Shown here one piece after another: positions 8,296 through 15,838 of a DNA stretch of 64,000 nt. Position 1 is the stretch's first letter. The number at the start of each line of letters is the position of its first letter. A program made the translations under genes and the position numbers. Source of the stretch: Nocardioides exalbidus (GTDB taxonomy: Bacteria; Actinomycetota; Actinomycetes; Propionibacteriales; Nocardioidaceae). The stretch covers positions 4,402,001 through 4,466,000 of the forward strand of contig NZ_FNRT01000002.1 in the NCBI RefSeq assembly GCF_900105585.1, written 5' to 3'. The notes under the pieces were generated by a model. It was not told the DNA's origin, searched no databases, and saw only the letters and a list, made by a program, of their open reading frames with translations.

Positions 8296-9390
8296 TCAGG
8301 AGGGTTGGATGCGGGAGGCGGTCTCCGCGCGGGCCCACGCGTCGGCCGCGAGGACGTCGTCCACCGTCAGGTGCTCAGACGAGCGTACGTCGTGGGCGGC
8401 AAGGACGGCGGCAACTGTGGGGATGATGTCGACGAACCGGAGGCGTCCGGTGCGGAACGCCTCGACGCACTCCTCGTTGGCGGCGTTGTAGACGGCCGGC
8501 GCCGTGCCACCCTGCTCCCCCGCCGTCCGGGCGAGGGAGACGGCCGGGAACGCCTCGTCGTCGAGGGGGAAGAAGTCCCACGAGCGTGCCTTCGACCAGT
8601 CGTAGGCCGGCGCCGAGTCGGGGACCCGGTCGGGCCACGAGAGGCCCAGCGCGATCGGGATCATCATGGTCGGCGGGCTCGCCTGGAGCACCGTGGAGCC
8701 GTCGGTGAACTCGACCATCGAGTGGACGTCGCTGGTCGGGTGGACCACGACCTCGATCCGGTCGAAGGGGATGTCGAAGAGCAGGTGCGCCTCGATCACC
8801 TCGAGTCCTTTGTTGACCAGGGTCGCGGAGTTGATCGTGATCACCGGCCCCATCGACCACGTCGGGTGGTCGAGCGCCTCCTCGACGGTGACCTCGGCGA
8901 GGTCGTCGCGGCTGCGCCCCCGGAACGGTCCTCCGGACGCGGTCAGCACCAGCCGGCGTACCTCGGCCTGGGTGCCGGCGCGCAGGCACTGGGCCAGGGC
9001 GGAGTGCTCGGAGTCGACGGGCACCACCTGGCCGGGCTTGGCGCGACCGGTGACCAGCGCGCCGCCCATGATCAGCGACTCCTTGTTGGCCAGCGCCAGC
9101 GTGTTGCCGGCGTCGAGCGCGGCGAGCGTGGGGCGCAGGCCGACGGCGCCGGTGATGCCGTTGAGGACGACGTCGCACTCCCGGCCGGCGGCCTCGGTGG
9201 AGGCCTCCTCGCCGAGGCCGGAGAACGCCGGTGCGAACTCGGCGACCTGCGCCTCGAAGAGCTCGGGGTTGGATCCCCCGGCGGTCAGCCCGACCACCCG
9301 GAACCGGTCGGGGTTGGCTCGCACCAGGTCGATGGCCTGGGTGCCGATCGACCCGGTCGAGCCGAGGATCACGATGTCGCGGACGGTCAC
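8296..9390 (-). CDS. dxr: 1-deoxy-D-xylulose 5-phosphate reductoisomerase
   Basis: 364 residues, GTG start. Catalyses the NADPH-dependent rearrangement and reduction of DXP to MEP, the first committed step of the pathway completed by ispG downstream. The N-terminal Rossmann motif is ILGSTGSIGTQA; NKESLIMGG and DSEHSALAQCL are the family's substrate and metal motifs, and SGGPFRGRS is the flexible loop. Length matches the family (about 380). The stop is 19 bp before rseP. A GAGACT sequence 6 nt before the GTG could be a weak -10, but its first base departs from TANNNT. Confidence 0.97.
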   Translation of the reverse strand: MTVRDIVILGSTGSIGTQAIDLVRANPDRFRVVGLTAGGSNPELFEAQVAEFAPAFSGLGEEASTEAAGRECDVVLNGITGAVGLRPTLAALDAGNTLALANKESLIMGGALVTGRAKPGQVVPVDSEHSALAQCLRAGTQAEVRRLVLTASGGPFRGRSRDDLAEVTVEEALDHPTWSMGPVITINSATLVNKGLEVIEAHLLFDIPFDRIEVVVHPTSDVHSMVEFTDGSTVLQASPPTMMIPIALGLSWPDRVPDSAPAYDWSKARSWDFFPLDDEAFPAVSLARTAGEQGGTAPAVYNAANEECVEAFRTGRLRFVDIIPTVAAVLAAHDVRSSEHLTVDDVLAADAWARAETASRIQPS

Positions 9391-9421
9391 CGGAGCAGTC
9401 TCTCAGGTGGTGTCGGCACGG

Positions 9422-10012
9422 CTACGGAGCGCCGAACGACCAGAACGCGAGCCCGCCTACCTCGACGACGGTCGCGCCGTCCGGCGTCGGAGGCTTGTGG
9501 ACCTCCGACGCGCCGAGGGCGGCCAGGACCGTCAGCTCCTCGCCCGCGTGCCGGGCCAGGACCGCGTCGCCGGGTACGTCGACCGTGCCGGCGGGGTCCG
9601 TGCGGCCGGCCCGCATCGCGACGTCCCACGGCACGTCCTGGCCGTCGGAGCTGAAGACGACGCCGTCGGGTCCCGTGCGGACGACGACCTTGCCCTCGGC
9701 GCCCGCCGAGTCGTCGTGCTGCACCACGGCGCCGATGCGGGCAGCGGCGAGCACGACGAGTGCCCCCTCCTGGCGCGGGACCGCGCCCAGGGCGACCTGG
9801 TCACCCAGCGCGACCCCGAAGGCACGCATCACCCCGGCGCACGCGGCGACCTCGGTGAGCAGCCACGCGAAGGTGTGGTCGGCGCCGTCGAGCGACAGGG
9901 CGACCTCGTCGGCGCGGCCGCGGATGACGTGGAGGTCGAGCGCGTCGTAGCAGGCGTTGAGGGTGCCGGGATCGTCGTCCGCGGGCGCCCGGAACCAGGT
10001 GGGACCAGCCAT
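9422..10012 (-). CDS. Truncated acyl-CoA-synthetase-like protein (N-terminal segment only)
   Basis: 196 residues. Residues ~15-110 (NACYDALDLHVIRGRADEVAL, then GVALGDQVALGAVPRQEGALVVLAAARIGAVVQ) look like the N-terminal ANL region of acetyl/propionyl-CoA synthetases, where a substrate-pocket helix bundle precedes the adenylation core. The protein then departs and stops before any P-loop (TSGTTG-like) adenylation motif, so it cannot be a complete ligase. The frame is intact with no internal stop and ends normally, so it looks like a maintained short protein rather than a fresh pseudogene. The ATG is 8 bp after the M1 peptidase stop, suggesting one transcript. Function unknown. Confidence 0.7.
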   Translation of the reverse strand: MAGPTWFRAPADDDPGTLNACYDALDLHVIRGRADEVALSLDGADHTFAWLLTEVAACAGVMRAFGVALGDQVALGAVPRQEGALVVLAAARIGAVVQHDDSAGAEGKVVVRTGPDGVVFSSDGQDVPWDVAMRAGRTDPAGTVDVPGDAVLARHAGEELTVLAALGASEVHKPPTPDGATVVEVGGLAFWSFGAP

Positions 10013-10020
10013 CGCTGCGA

Positions 10021-11460
10021 TCAGCCGAGCCCGTTCTCGACCGTGTTCGCCGGCTTCGACGGCGTGCGCAGCCAGACCTGGAAGAAGCCCGAGAGGTCCT
10101 GGCCGCTGACGCGCGAGGCCATCGACTCGAACTCGTCGGTCGAGCCGTTGCCGCCCTTCTGCTCGGCGATCCAGGTGCGCAGGATCTTCCAGAAGACGTC
10201 GTCGCCCACGCGGTTGCGCAGCGCCTGCAGCGTCATCGAGCCACGGCCGTAGACGGCGGAGTCGAACACCTTCGCCGCGCCCGGGTCGCTGACCACGACC
10301 TTCCAGAGGTCGGCCGAGGCGGCGACGTTGCCGTAGTAGCTGCGCAGGGTCGCGTCGGCCGAGCGTCCGCCGTGGGTCTCGGACCAGCGCCACTCCATGA
10401 AGCTCGCGAAGCCCTCGTTGAGCCAGATGTCGCTCCAGTGGTGCACGGCGATGTCGTCGCCGAACCACTGGTGGGCGAGCTCGTGGACGACGAGGCTGGT
10501 GTAGCTGCCGCCGACCGACGGGTAGGTCGGGCGGGTCTGGTTCTCCAGCGCGAAGCCCGGGTCGAGTCCGGTGGTGAGGCCGCCGACGACGGAGAACGGG
10601 TAGTCGCCGAGGTCCTTCTCCAGCGCGTTGATCACGGTCGGGGTCTTCTTCATCAGCCGCATGCTCGAGGCCTGGTCGGCGTCGCTGAGCTGCTGCGAGA
10701 CCGCGACCAGCCACGGCAGCCCGCGCTCCTTGCCCTTCGCGATGGTGAAGTCACCGGCGGCGAAGAAGGCGAGGTAGGGCACCATCGGCTCGTCGGCGCG
10801 CCAGTGCCACGTCGTGCCGCGCTTGCCCGTCGTACGCCCCTTGAGCTCTCCGTTGGAGATCACCTCGCGGCCCTTCGGGACGGTGACCTTCACGTCGACG
10901 ATCGCCTTGTCGAGCGGGTGGTCGTTGGAGGGGAACCACCACGGCGCCATGTGCGGCTCGTTCATCGCGACGACCTCGGACCGGTTGGCCAGCCAGTTGC
11001 TCTCGCCGGCGTAGGAGTACTTCGCCGGGTGGTCGTCGTAGGTCACCTCGACGGAGTGCTTCGTGCCCGCGGCGAGCGGCTCCGCCGGAGTGATCCGCAG
11101 CTCGTGGCCGCCGCCGGTCTTGCTGAAGGTCGCCTTCTGCCCGTCGACGGTCACCTTCGCGACCTTGAGCAGGAAGTCGAGGGAGAAGCTCGCGAGGTCC
11201 TCCGTGGCGGTCAGCCGCACGGTGGTGCTCCCGCTGAGCCGCTTGGACCCGAGCGCGTAGTCGTTGTCGATCCGGTACGACGACACGTCGATGCCGCCGT
11301 TGCCGTCGAGCGGCCAGTAGGGGTCTCCGATCCCCGAGGACCCGTCGACCGGGGCCGAGGCGGGCGCCTCCGCGGTGGCACTCGCGCCGGCGACGCCGAC
11401 GGCGAGGGTGGCGCTCAGCGCGCCGACGAGAAGGGTCCGAGAGATGGCAGGTGTGGTCAC
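10021..11460 (-). CDS. Secreted M1 family zinc metallopeptidase
   Basis: 479 residues. The N-terminus is a probable signal peptide (residues ~1-30, hydrophobic LLVGALSATLAVGVAGA followed by an ASA/AEA cleavage region). The M1 signature is complete: HELAH at 326-330 and the third zinc ligand Glu349 in LNEGFAS, 18 residues on; FALENQ (303-308) occupies the place of the GAMEN exopeptidase motif. It is shorter than classical aminopeptidase N (~850), lacking the C-terminal helical domain, as in many actinobacterial secreted M1 enzymes. Likely an extracellular aminopeptidase. Starts at GTG with a TAGGTT hexamer 6 nt upstream; divergently placed from the MBL/rhodanese gene. Confidence 0.92.
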   Translation of the reverse strand: MTTPAISRTLLVGALSATLAVGVAGASATAEAPASAPVDGSSGIGDPYWPLDGNGGIDVSSYRIDNDYALGSKRLSGSTTVRLTATEDLASFSLDFLLKVAKVTVDGQKATFSKTGGGHELRITPAEPLAAGTKHSVEVTYDDHPAKYSYAGESNWLANRSEVVAMNEPHMAPWWFPSNDHPLDKAIVDVKVTVPKGREVISNGELKGRTTGKRGTTWHWRADEPMVPYLAFFAAGDFTIAKGKERGLPWLVAVSQQLSDADQASSMRLMKKTPTVINALEKDLGDYPFSVVGGLTTGLDPGFALENQTRPTYPSVGGSYTSLVVHELAHQWFGDDIAVHHWSDIWLNEGFASFMEWRWSETHGGRSADATLRSYYGNVAASADLWKVVVSDPGAAKVFDSAVYGRGSMTLQALRNRVGDDVFWKILRTWIAEQKGGNGSTDEFESMASRVSGQDLSGFFQVWLRTPSKPANTVENGLG

Positions 11461-11466
11461 CGGTCG

Positions 11467-11472
11467 AACCTA
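11467..11472 (-). promoter_or_regulatory. -10 hexamer TAGGTT before the M1 peptidase
   Basis: Minus-strand TAGGTT, 6-nt spacer, then the GTG at 11460: leaderless geometry. Confidence 0.45.
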
Positions 11473-11484
11473 GCGTGTCTGCAA

Positions 11485-11494
11485 TACTCAAGTA
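11485..11494. promoter_or_regulatory. Short palindrome TACT-CA-AGTA in divergent promoter region
   Basis: The most AT-rich spot in this GC-rich neighbourhood lies between the M1 and MBL/rhodanese genes. TACTCAAGTA resembles operators of ArsR-type persulfide or redox sensors (BigR/SqrR class), which often control MBL-rhodanese genes. Such a regulator is not encoded nearby, so this is a weak inference. Confidence 0.2.
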
Positions 11495-11526
11495 AGTCAG
11501 TAGTCATTGGTTGCTTGGGGGAATCC

Positions 11527-12879
11527 TTGGACATCATCGCGCTCGACCTGCCGCTTCTCGGCAACCGGACCCACCTCGTCCACGACGGCCGCTCCGCGCT
11601 GGTGGTGGACCCGCCCCGGTCGCTCGTCGAGGTGGAGGCCGCGGCCGACGCCGCGGGTGTCCGCATCGTCGCGGTGGCGGAGACCCACGTGCACAACGAC
11701 TACGTGTCGGGCGGCCTGGCGCTGTCGCGTCGCCACCGGGCCGACTACCTCGTGGCGGCCGAGGAGCGGGTGTCCTTCGAGCACGTCGCGACCCGTCCCG
11801 GCGACACCGTGGACGTCGGCGGGCTGCGCGTCGAGGTGGTCGCCACCCCCGGTCACACGTTCCACCACCAGGCCTTCCACGTGACCCCCGAGGACCCCGG
11901 CTCGGGGACCGGCGCGGTCCTCACCGGCGGCAGCCTGCTCGCCGGCACCGTCGGGCGCACCGATCTCGTCGACCCCGCGCTCGCGCGGCACCTCGCCCGA
12001 GCCCAGTGGGCGAGCGTGCGGCACCTGGGGCTGCTCCCGCCCGCCACCACCGTCCACCCCACCCACGGCTTCGGCAGCTTCTGCGCCGGCGGCGCGCCGA
12101 GCGACAGCGGGCTCACCATCGGCGAGCAGGCGGTGCTCAACCCGGCGCTCACCACCGAGCGCGACGCCTTCGTCGACCAGCTCGTCGCGGGCTTCGGGCC
12201 GATCCCGAGGCACTACCGGTTCATGGCCTCGCTCAACCGCTCGGGCGCGGGGGCGCGGCGGCCCGCCGATCCCGTGGAGCTCGACGACGAGGGTCTCGAG
12301 CACGCCCGCACCCACGGCGCCTGGCTCCTCGACCTGCGTCCGCGCGAGAAGTTCGCCGCCGCCCACGTGCCCGGCAGCATCAACGTCGAGCACGGCGACC
12401 AGTTCGCGCTGTGGGCCGCCTGGGTCACGCCGTGGGGAGGACGCCTGGTGCTGCTGGGCGAGGACCCGGTCACCCTCGAGACGGCGGCCTCGGACCTCGC
12501 CCAGATCGGGGTGGAGGAGGTCGCGGTGCACGTGCTCGCTCCATCGGCCGCGACCGAGCCGAACGTGACCTACCGACGCGCCCGGTGGGACGAGCTGCCG
12601 TGGCCCCGCGGACCGCGCGTGCTGCTCGACGTGCGCCACGCGCACGAGGTGGCCGAGGACCGCGTGCCCGGCTCCCTGGCGATCCCCCTGCCCGAGCTGG
12701 CGTCCCGGATCTCCGAGGTGCCGCCGGGCGAGGTGTGGGTGCACTGCCGCAGCGGCTACCGCGCAGCGGTCGCCGCCGGGCTGCTCGCGCGCGCCGGACG
12801 CTCGGTCGTGCACGTCGACGACGACCTCGACCGCGCTCCGCTGGCCCACGCGGAGCACGCGGTCCACTGCGCCGGCTAA
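11527..12879 (+). CDS. Metallo-beta-lactamase fold / tandem rhodanese protein (persulfide dioxygenase-like)
   Basis: 450 residues. An N-terminal MBL domain carries THVHNDYVSGG (His54, His56, Asp58) and TPGHTFHHQAF, the pattern of glyoxalase-II/ETHE1-type persulfide dioxygenases. Two rhodanese domains follow: the first (~250-350, LLDLRPREKFAAAHVPGSINV) has no cysteine at the active loop; the second (~355-450) has the active-site loop HCRSGYRA with Cys407. The probable role is oxidation or transfer of persulfide sulfur. The start is TTG at 11527, supported by GGGGGAA just upstream and by homologous N-termini starting DIIALD. The frame remains open upstream, but that stretch is the antisense shadow of the M1 gene. 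Confidence 0.88.
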   Translation: MDIIALDLPLLGNRTHLVHDGRSALVVDPPRSLVEVEAAADAAGVRIVAVAETHVHNDYVSGGLALSRRHRADYLVAAEERVSFEHVATRPGDTVDVGGLRVEVVATPGHTFHHQAFHVTPEDPGSGTGAVLTGGSLLAGTVGRTDLVDPALARHLARAQWASVRHLGLLPPATTVHPTHGFGSFCAGGAPSDSGLTIGEQAVLNPALTTERDAFVDQLVAGFGPIPRHYRFMASLNRSGAGARRPADPVELDDEGLEHARTHGAWLLDLRPREKFAAAHVPGSINVEHGDQFALWAAWVTPWGGRLVLLGEDPVTLETAASDLAQIGVEEVAVHVLAPSAATEPNVTYRRARWDELPWPRGPRVLLDVRHAHEVAEDRVPGSLAIPLPELASRISEVPPGEVWVHCRSGYRAAVAAGLLARAGRSVVHVDDDLDRAPLAHAEHAVHCAG

Positions 12880-12981
12880 ATCCGTTGCACCCGGCGGCTC
12901 GCGTGTCCCACCATGGGCGCGGCCTTCCGCCACACTGGGTGCTGCCAGCACTCCGGTGCCCGTCCCGAAAGGAGCCGTGAC

Positions 12982-13092
12982 ATGTCCATCACTGTCCTCG
13001 GCCTGCCCGCCGACCACCTTTCGCACACACGGAGCACCCACGTTGACTCACCCGTTCGAACCTGCCTTCCCCGAGGACTTCCTCCGGCCTGA
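12982..13092 (+). CDS. Possible 36-residue leader ORF overlapping the RIO1 kinase start
   Basis: ATG preceded by a strong AAAGGAG Shine-Dalgarno sequence (8 nt spacing), encoding 36 residues (MSITVLGLPADHL...) and ending 50 bp inside the RIO1 gene in another frame. I recognise no homology. It may be a leader peptide or translational coupler for the RIO1 gene, whose own TTG start has only a modest GGAG. It could also be chance. Confidence 0.3.
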   Translation: MSITVLGLPADHLSHTRSTHVDSPVRTCLPRGLPPA

Positions 13093-13948
13093 CGACCGTT
13101 CGCCCGTCGAGGGCATCGACGAGTCGTTCGTCTTCACCTACGACACCTACGCCGACGAGCTCGGCGAGGGTCAGCGCTGGTCGCGCTGGGAGGACCTCGA
13201 GGCCCTGATGCGGGGGCCCGAGCCGCGCCCCGACTGGGTCGTGACCTCCAGCGGCGCCATCGACACCGAGCTCGGCATCCTCAAGACGGGCAAGGAGGCC
13301 GACGTCTTCCTGCTCGAGCGCGAGGACCCGCACCGGCCCGAGTCCGCCGTCGTGATGGCCGCCAAGCGCTACCGCGACACCGACCACCGCACCTTCCACC
13401 GCGCGGCCGCCTACACCGAGGGCCGCTCGATGAAGCGCTCGCGCGACGAGCGTGCCCTCAAGCGGAAGTCCACCTGGGGGCGCCAGGTCGCCGCCGGCGA
13501 GTGGGCGATCTCGGAGTGGAGCGCCCTGCGGCGCTGCTGGGAGCTCGGCCTGCCGGTCCCCTACCCGGTCCAGATCGACGAGACCGAGATCCTGATGGAG
13601 TGGATCACCGTCACCGTCGACGGGCAGCTCGAGACGGCGCCGCGAGTGGCCCAGGTACGACCCTCGCGCGAGGTCGTCGAGGGCTACTACGAGCAGCTCC
13701 GCGACGCGCTCGCCACGCTCGTCCAGGCCGGGATCGTGCACGGCGACCTCTCGCCCTACAACACCCTCGCGGCCGGCGACCGGCTGGTGATCATCGACCT
13801 CCCGCAGGTGGTCGACCTGGTCGGCAACCCGCGCGGCATGGACTTCCTGCTGCGCGACTGCGCCAACATGTGCGCCTGGTTCCGCTCGCGCGGGCTCGAG
13901 GTGGACGAGCAGGAGCTCTTCGGGGAGCTCATGGCGCACGCCTTCTGA
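13043..13948 (+). CDS. RIO1 family atypical serine protein kinase
   Basis: 301 residues from a TTG start with GGAG 8 nt upstream. RIO hallmarks are present: the ATP-binding loop TGKEADVF near residue 75, the Lys in VVMAAKRYR, the catalytic loop HGDLSPYN and the metal-binding IIDLPQVVDL. In eukaryotes and archaea RIO1 acts in small-subunit maturation; bacterial members are little studied and substrates are unknown. The GTG/ATG codons farther upstream in frame are less likely because the residues before LTHPFEPAF show no family similarity. The TGA stop is the first base triplet of an 11-bp tandem array. Confidence 0.9.
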   Translation: MTHPFEPAFPEDFLRPDDRSPVEGIDESFVFTYDTYADELGEGQRWSRWEDLEALMRGPEPRPDWVVTSSGAIDTELGILKTGKEADVFLLEREDPHRPESAVVMAAKRYRDTDHRTFHRAAAYTEGRSMKRSRDERALKRKSTWGRQVAAGEWAISEWSALRRCWELGLPVPYPVQIDETEILMEWITVTVDGQLETAPRVAQVRPSREVVEGYYEQLRDALATLVQAGIVHGDLSPYNTLAAGDRLVIIDLPQVVDLVGNPRGMDFLLRDCANMCAWFRSRGLEVDEQELFGELMAHAF

Positions 13949-14033
13949 GCGGGCACTGAGCGGGCACTGAGCGGGCACTGAGCGGGCACTGAGCGGGCAC
14001 TGAGCGGGCACTGAGCGGGCACTGAGCGGGCAC
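13946..14033 (+). repeat. Eight perfect tandem copies of an 11-bp unit
   Basis: TGAGCGGGCAC is repeated eight times without a mismatch, beginning exactly on the RIO1 TGA stop codon and running directly into a hairpin at 14033-14067. The core (TGA-S-CGGGCAC) recurs in the 31-bp array at 51788-52050. Confidence 0.97.
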
Positions 14034-14067
14034 TGGGTCTTGAGTCTCCTGGAGACTCAAGGCCCAG
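14033..14067. terminator. Bidirectional hairpin terminator
   Basis: CTGGG / CCCAG outer arms and CTTGAGTCTCC / GGAGACTCAAG inner arms, separated by one T-G mismatch position, form a 16-bp near-perfect stem with almost no loop. It sits between the convergent RIO1 gene and the DinB-type gene and can serve both. Confidence 0.65.
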
Positions 14068-14073
14068 CGGCGC

Positions 14074-14733
14074 TCACCGGTCGCGCGACCGCAGCACCTC
14101 GACACCGGCGCCCGCGAGGTCGTCGTAGGCCACCGGGCGACCGGCGATCCCGAGTGCGAGCGCCTCGGCCGGGCCTCGCACGAGGTCGCCGTCGCCGTGC
14201 GACCAGCCGGAGTCGGTCGCCTCGAGCCGGAGTCCGGCCGTGCGTCCGCGGCCGACGAAGCCGCGCTCGGCCGGCCGGGTGAGGAGGAAGTCGAGCACCG
14301 GGTCCCAGTCGTCCGGTGGCGGACAGACGTCGAGGCCCAGGGGTCGGGCCGCGTCGCGCAGGTGGATCGCGGTGTCGACCATCGGTCCGTGGGGTCCGAC
14401 GACCGGTGCCTTCAAGCGCTCACCGGCCCGGTCGCGCAGGGCCGTGACGAGCTCGCCCGTGGGCCGCTGCGCATCCTCGCGCGCCGTGACGTCGACCATC
14501 CGTGCGAGGTTGCCGCGGTGCTTGACGACCATGCGCAGCAGGGGCAGCACCTCGAACCCGCCGTCGCGCGGGACCATGTGTGCGCACACCTCACGCACCG
14601 TCCAGCCCTCGCACAGGCTCGGGGTGGTCCACTGCTCGGCGGTCAGCCCGGCGAACATGTCGGCCGCGAGCAGCCGGTTGCGCGTGGCCGCTGCGTAGAC
14701 GTGCTCATGGTCCGTCGGCGCCATGGAGCCCAC
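14074..14733 (-). CDS. Maleylpyruvate isomerase/DinB-like family protein
   Basis: 219 residues. The N-terminal four-helix DinB/mycothiol-dependent fold is indicated by RLLAADMFAGLTAEQWTTPSLCEGWTVREVCAHMVPRD; a metal-binding His lies in the CAHM segment, and HLRDAARPLG gives another conserved His. The family (TIGR03083 type) includes mycothiol-dependent isomerases and many uncharacterised proteins. The GTG start at 14733 is preferred over ATG 14724 because TAGGGT lies exactly 6 nt upstream. That promoter overlaps the one for the divergent LOG gene. Substrate unknown. Confidence 0.82.
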   Translation of the reverse strand: MGSMAPTDHEHVYAAATRNRLLAADMFAGLTAEQWTTPSLCEGWTVREVCAHMVPRDGGFEVLPLLRMVVKHRGNLARMVDVTAREDAQRPTGELVTALRDRAGERLKAPVVGPHGPMVDTAIHLRDAARPLGLDVCPPPDDWDPVLDFLLTRPAERGFVGRGRTAGLRLEATDSGWSHGDGDLVRGPAEALALGIAGRPVAYDDLAGAGVEVLRSRDR

Positions 14734-14739
14734 TCTCGC

Positions 14740-14745
14740 ACCCTA
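14740..14745 (-). promoter_or_regulatory. -10 hexamer TAGGGT (minus), overlapping divergent -10
   Basis: Minus-strand TAGGGT, 6 nt from the GTG at 14733. Its TA dinucleotide (14744-14745) is shared with the plus-strand -10. Confidence 0.5.
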
Positions 14746-14749
14746 GGTT
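14744..14749 (+). promoter_or_regulatory. -10 hexamer TAGGTT (plus), overlapping divergent -10
   Basis: Plus-strand TAGGTT, 6 nt (GGGGAC) before the GTG at 14756. It shares two base pairs with the opposite -10. Confidence 0.5.
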
Positions 14750-14755
14750 GGGGAC

Positions 14756-15838
14756 GTGAAGCACACCCGCGGACGCGTCCTCGACGTCACCTCGCTCGCC
14801 GACCTCGACCGCCGCCTCGCCAGCGGCGTGCGCTCGCTCGCGGGCTGGCGGGTCCTCGGGCTCGACCTCACCGGGCGCGGCGACGCCCTGCTGCGGTGCT
14901 CGCTGGCGCAGTCGCTGTTCCTGGGCTGCACGTTCGCCGACGGCGAGGACGACGCCGTGCGCCGGGCGGGCGGGATCGTGCTGCACGAGATCCCCGGGAT
15001 CCCCGTCGACCCCTACCGCTCGCGGCTCTACTCCCCCACCGACCTCTACGACACCGAGGACTACGTCGACAGCCTCGACGCCCGGGCGTACGCCTGGTCG
15101 CGTCGACCCGCCACGCCCGAGGACTCGCTGGCCAAGGCCCTGCACGACCACCACGTCGACGCCGCGCTCGCCGAGTGGGTCGACGGCCGTCGGTTGGTCG
15201 GGGTGATGGGCGGCCACGCGGTCGAGCGCGGCAGTGAGGCGTACGACGACGCCGCCCGGCTCGGGCACGCGCTCGGGGCACGGCTGACGGTCGCGACCGG
15301 CGGCGGGCCGGGCGCGATGGAGGCGGCCAACCTCGGCGCGTTCGTGCCGGGCGACCTCGACGCCGCGCTGGCCGCGGTCGCGCGGGTGCCGTCGTTCCGG
15401 CCCGACATCGGGGCGTGGGCGCGGGTGGCCCTCGACGAGGTCGCGTCGACGTCCGATGGACGCGAGTCGCTCGGCATCCCCACCTGGCACTACGGCCACG
15501 AGCCGCCGAACCCGTTCGCCACCGCGATCGCGAAGTTCTTCCGCAACGCGCCCCGCGAGGCCGTGCTGCTGGAGGTGTGCGACGCCGGGATCGTGTTCCT
15601 GCCGGGCGCGGGCGGAACCGTGCAGGAGGTCTTCCAGGAGGCGTGCGAGAACTACTACGCCGACGAGTCCTCCGTGGCGCCGATGGTGCTCGTCGGACGT
15701 CGGCACTGGACCGAGGAGCTCCCGGTCTGGCCGTTGCTCCAGTCCCTCGCCCGAGGCCGGGCCATGGAGGGCCACCTGCACCTCGTCGACACCGTCGACG
15801 AGGTGGTGGCGTTGCTCAGCCGGCCCGACGGCGGCTGA
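14756..15838 (+). CDS. LOG family Rossmann-fold protein
   Basis: 360 residues, GTG start. The C-terminal two thirds is the LOG (cytokinin riboside 5'-monophosphate phosphoribohydrolase-like, formerly 'lysine decarboxylase') domain, with TGGGPGAMEAAN and the PGAGGTVQEVFQEA version of the PGGxGTxxE motif. The ~130-residue N-terminal extension (RVLGLDLTGRGDALL, LFLGCTF) is a known long-LOG variant with no assigned function. Members hydrolyse N-glycosidic bonds of nucleotide monophosphates; the native substrate here is unknown. Its 3' end overlaps the convergent glycosyltransferase gene by 23 bp. Confidence 0.85.
   Translation: MKHTRGRVLDVTSLADLDRRLASGVRSLAGWRVLGLDLTGRGDALLRCSLAQSLFLGCTFADGEDDAVRRAGGIVLHEIPGIPVDPYRSRLYSPTDLYDTEDYVDSLDARAYAWSRRPATPEDSLAKALHDHHVDAALAEWVDGRRLVGVMGGHAVERGSEAYDDAARLGHALGARLTVATGGGPGAMEAANLGAFVPGDLDAALAAVARVPSFRPDIGAWARVALDEVASTSDGRESLGIPTWHYGHEPPNPFATAIAKFFRNAPREAVLLEVCDAGIVFLPGAGGTVQEVFQEACENYYADESSVAPMVLVGRRHWTEELPVWPLLQSLARGRAMEGHLHLVDTVDEVVALLSRPDGG

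Noticed and set aside
10372..11526. Open frame running into the MBL/rhodanese gene from 1.1 kb upstream
   Set aside because: It is antisense to the M1 peptidase and its residues are low-complexity Arg/Gly/Val sequence typical of GC-rich shadow frames; similarity begins only at 11527.
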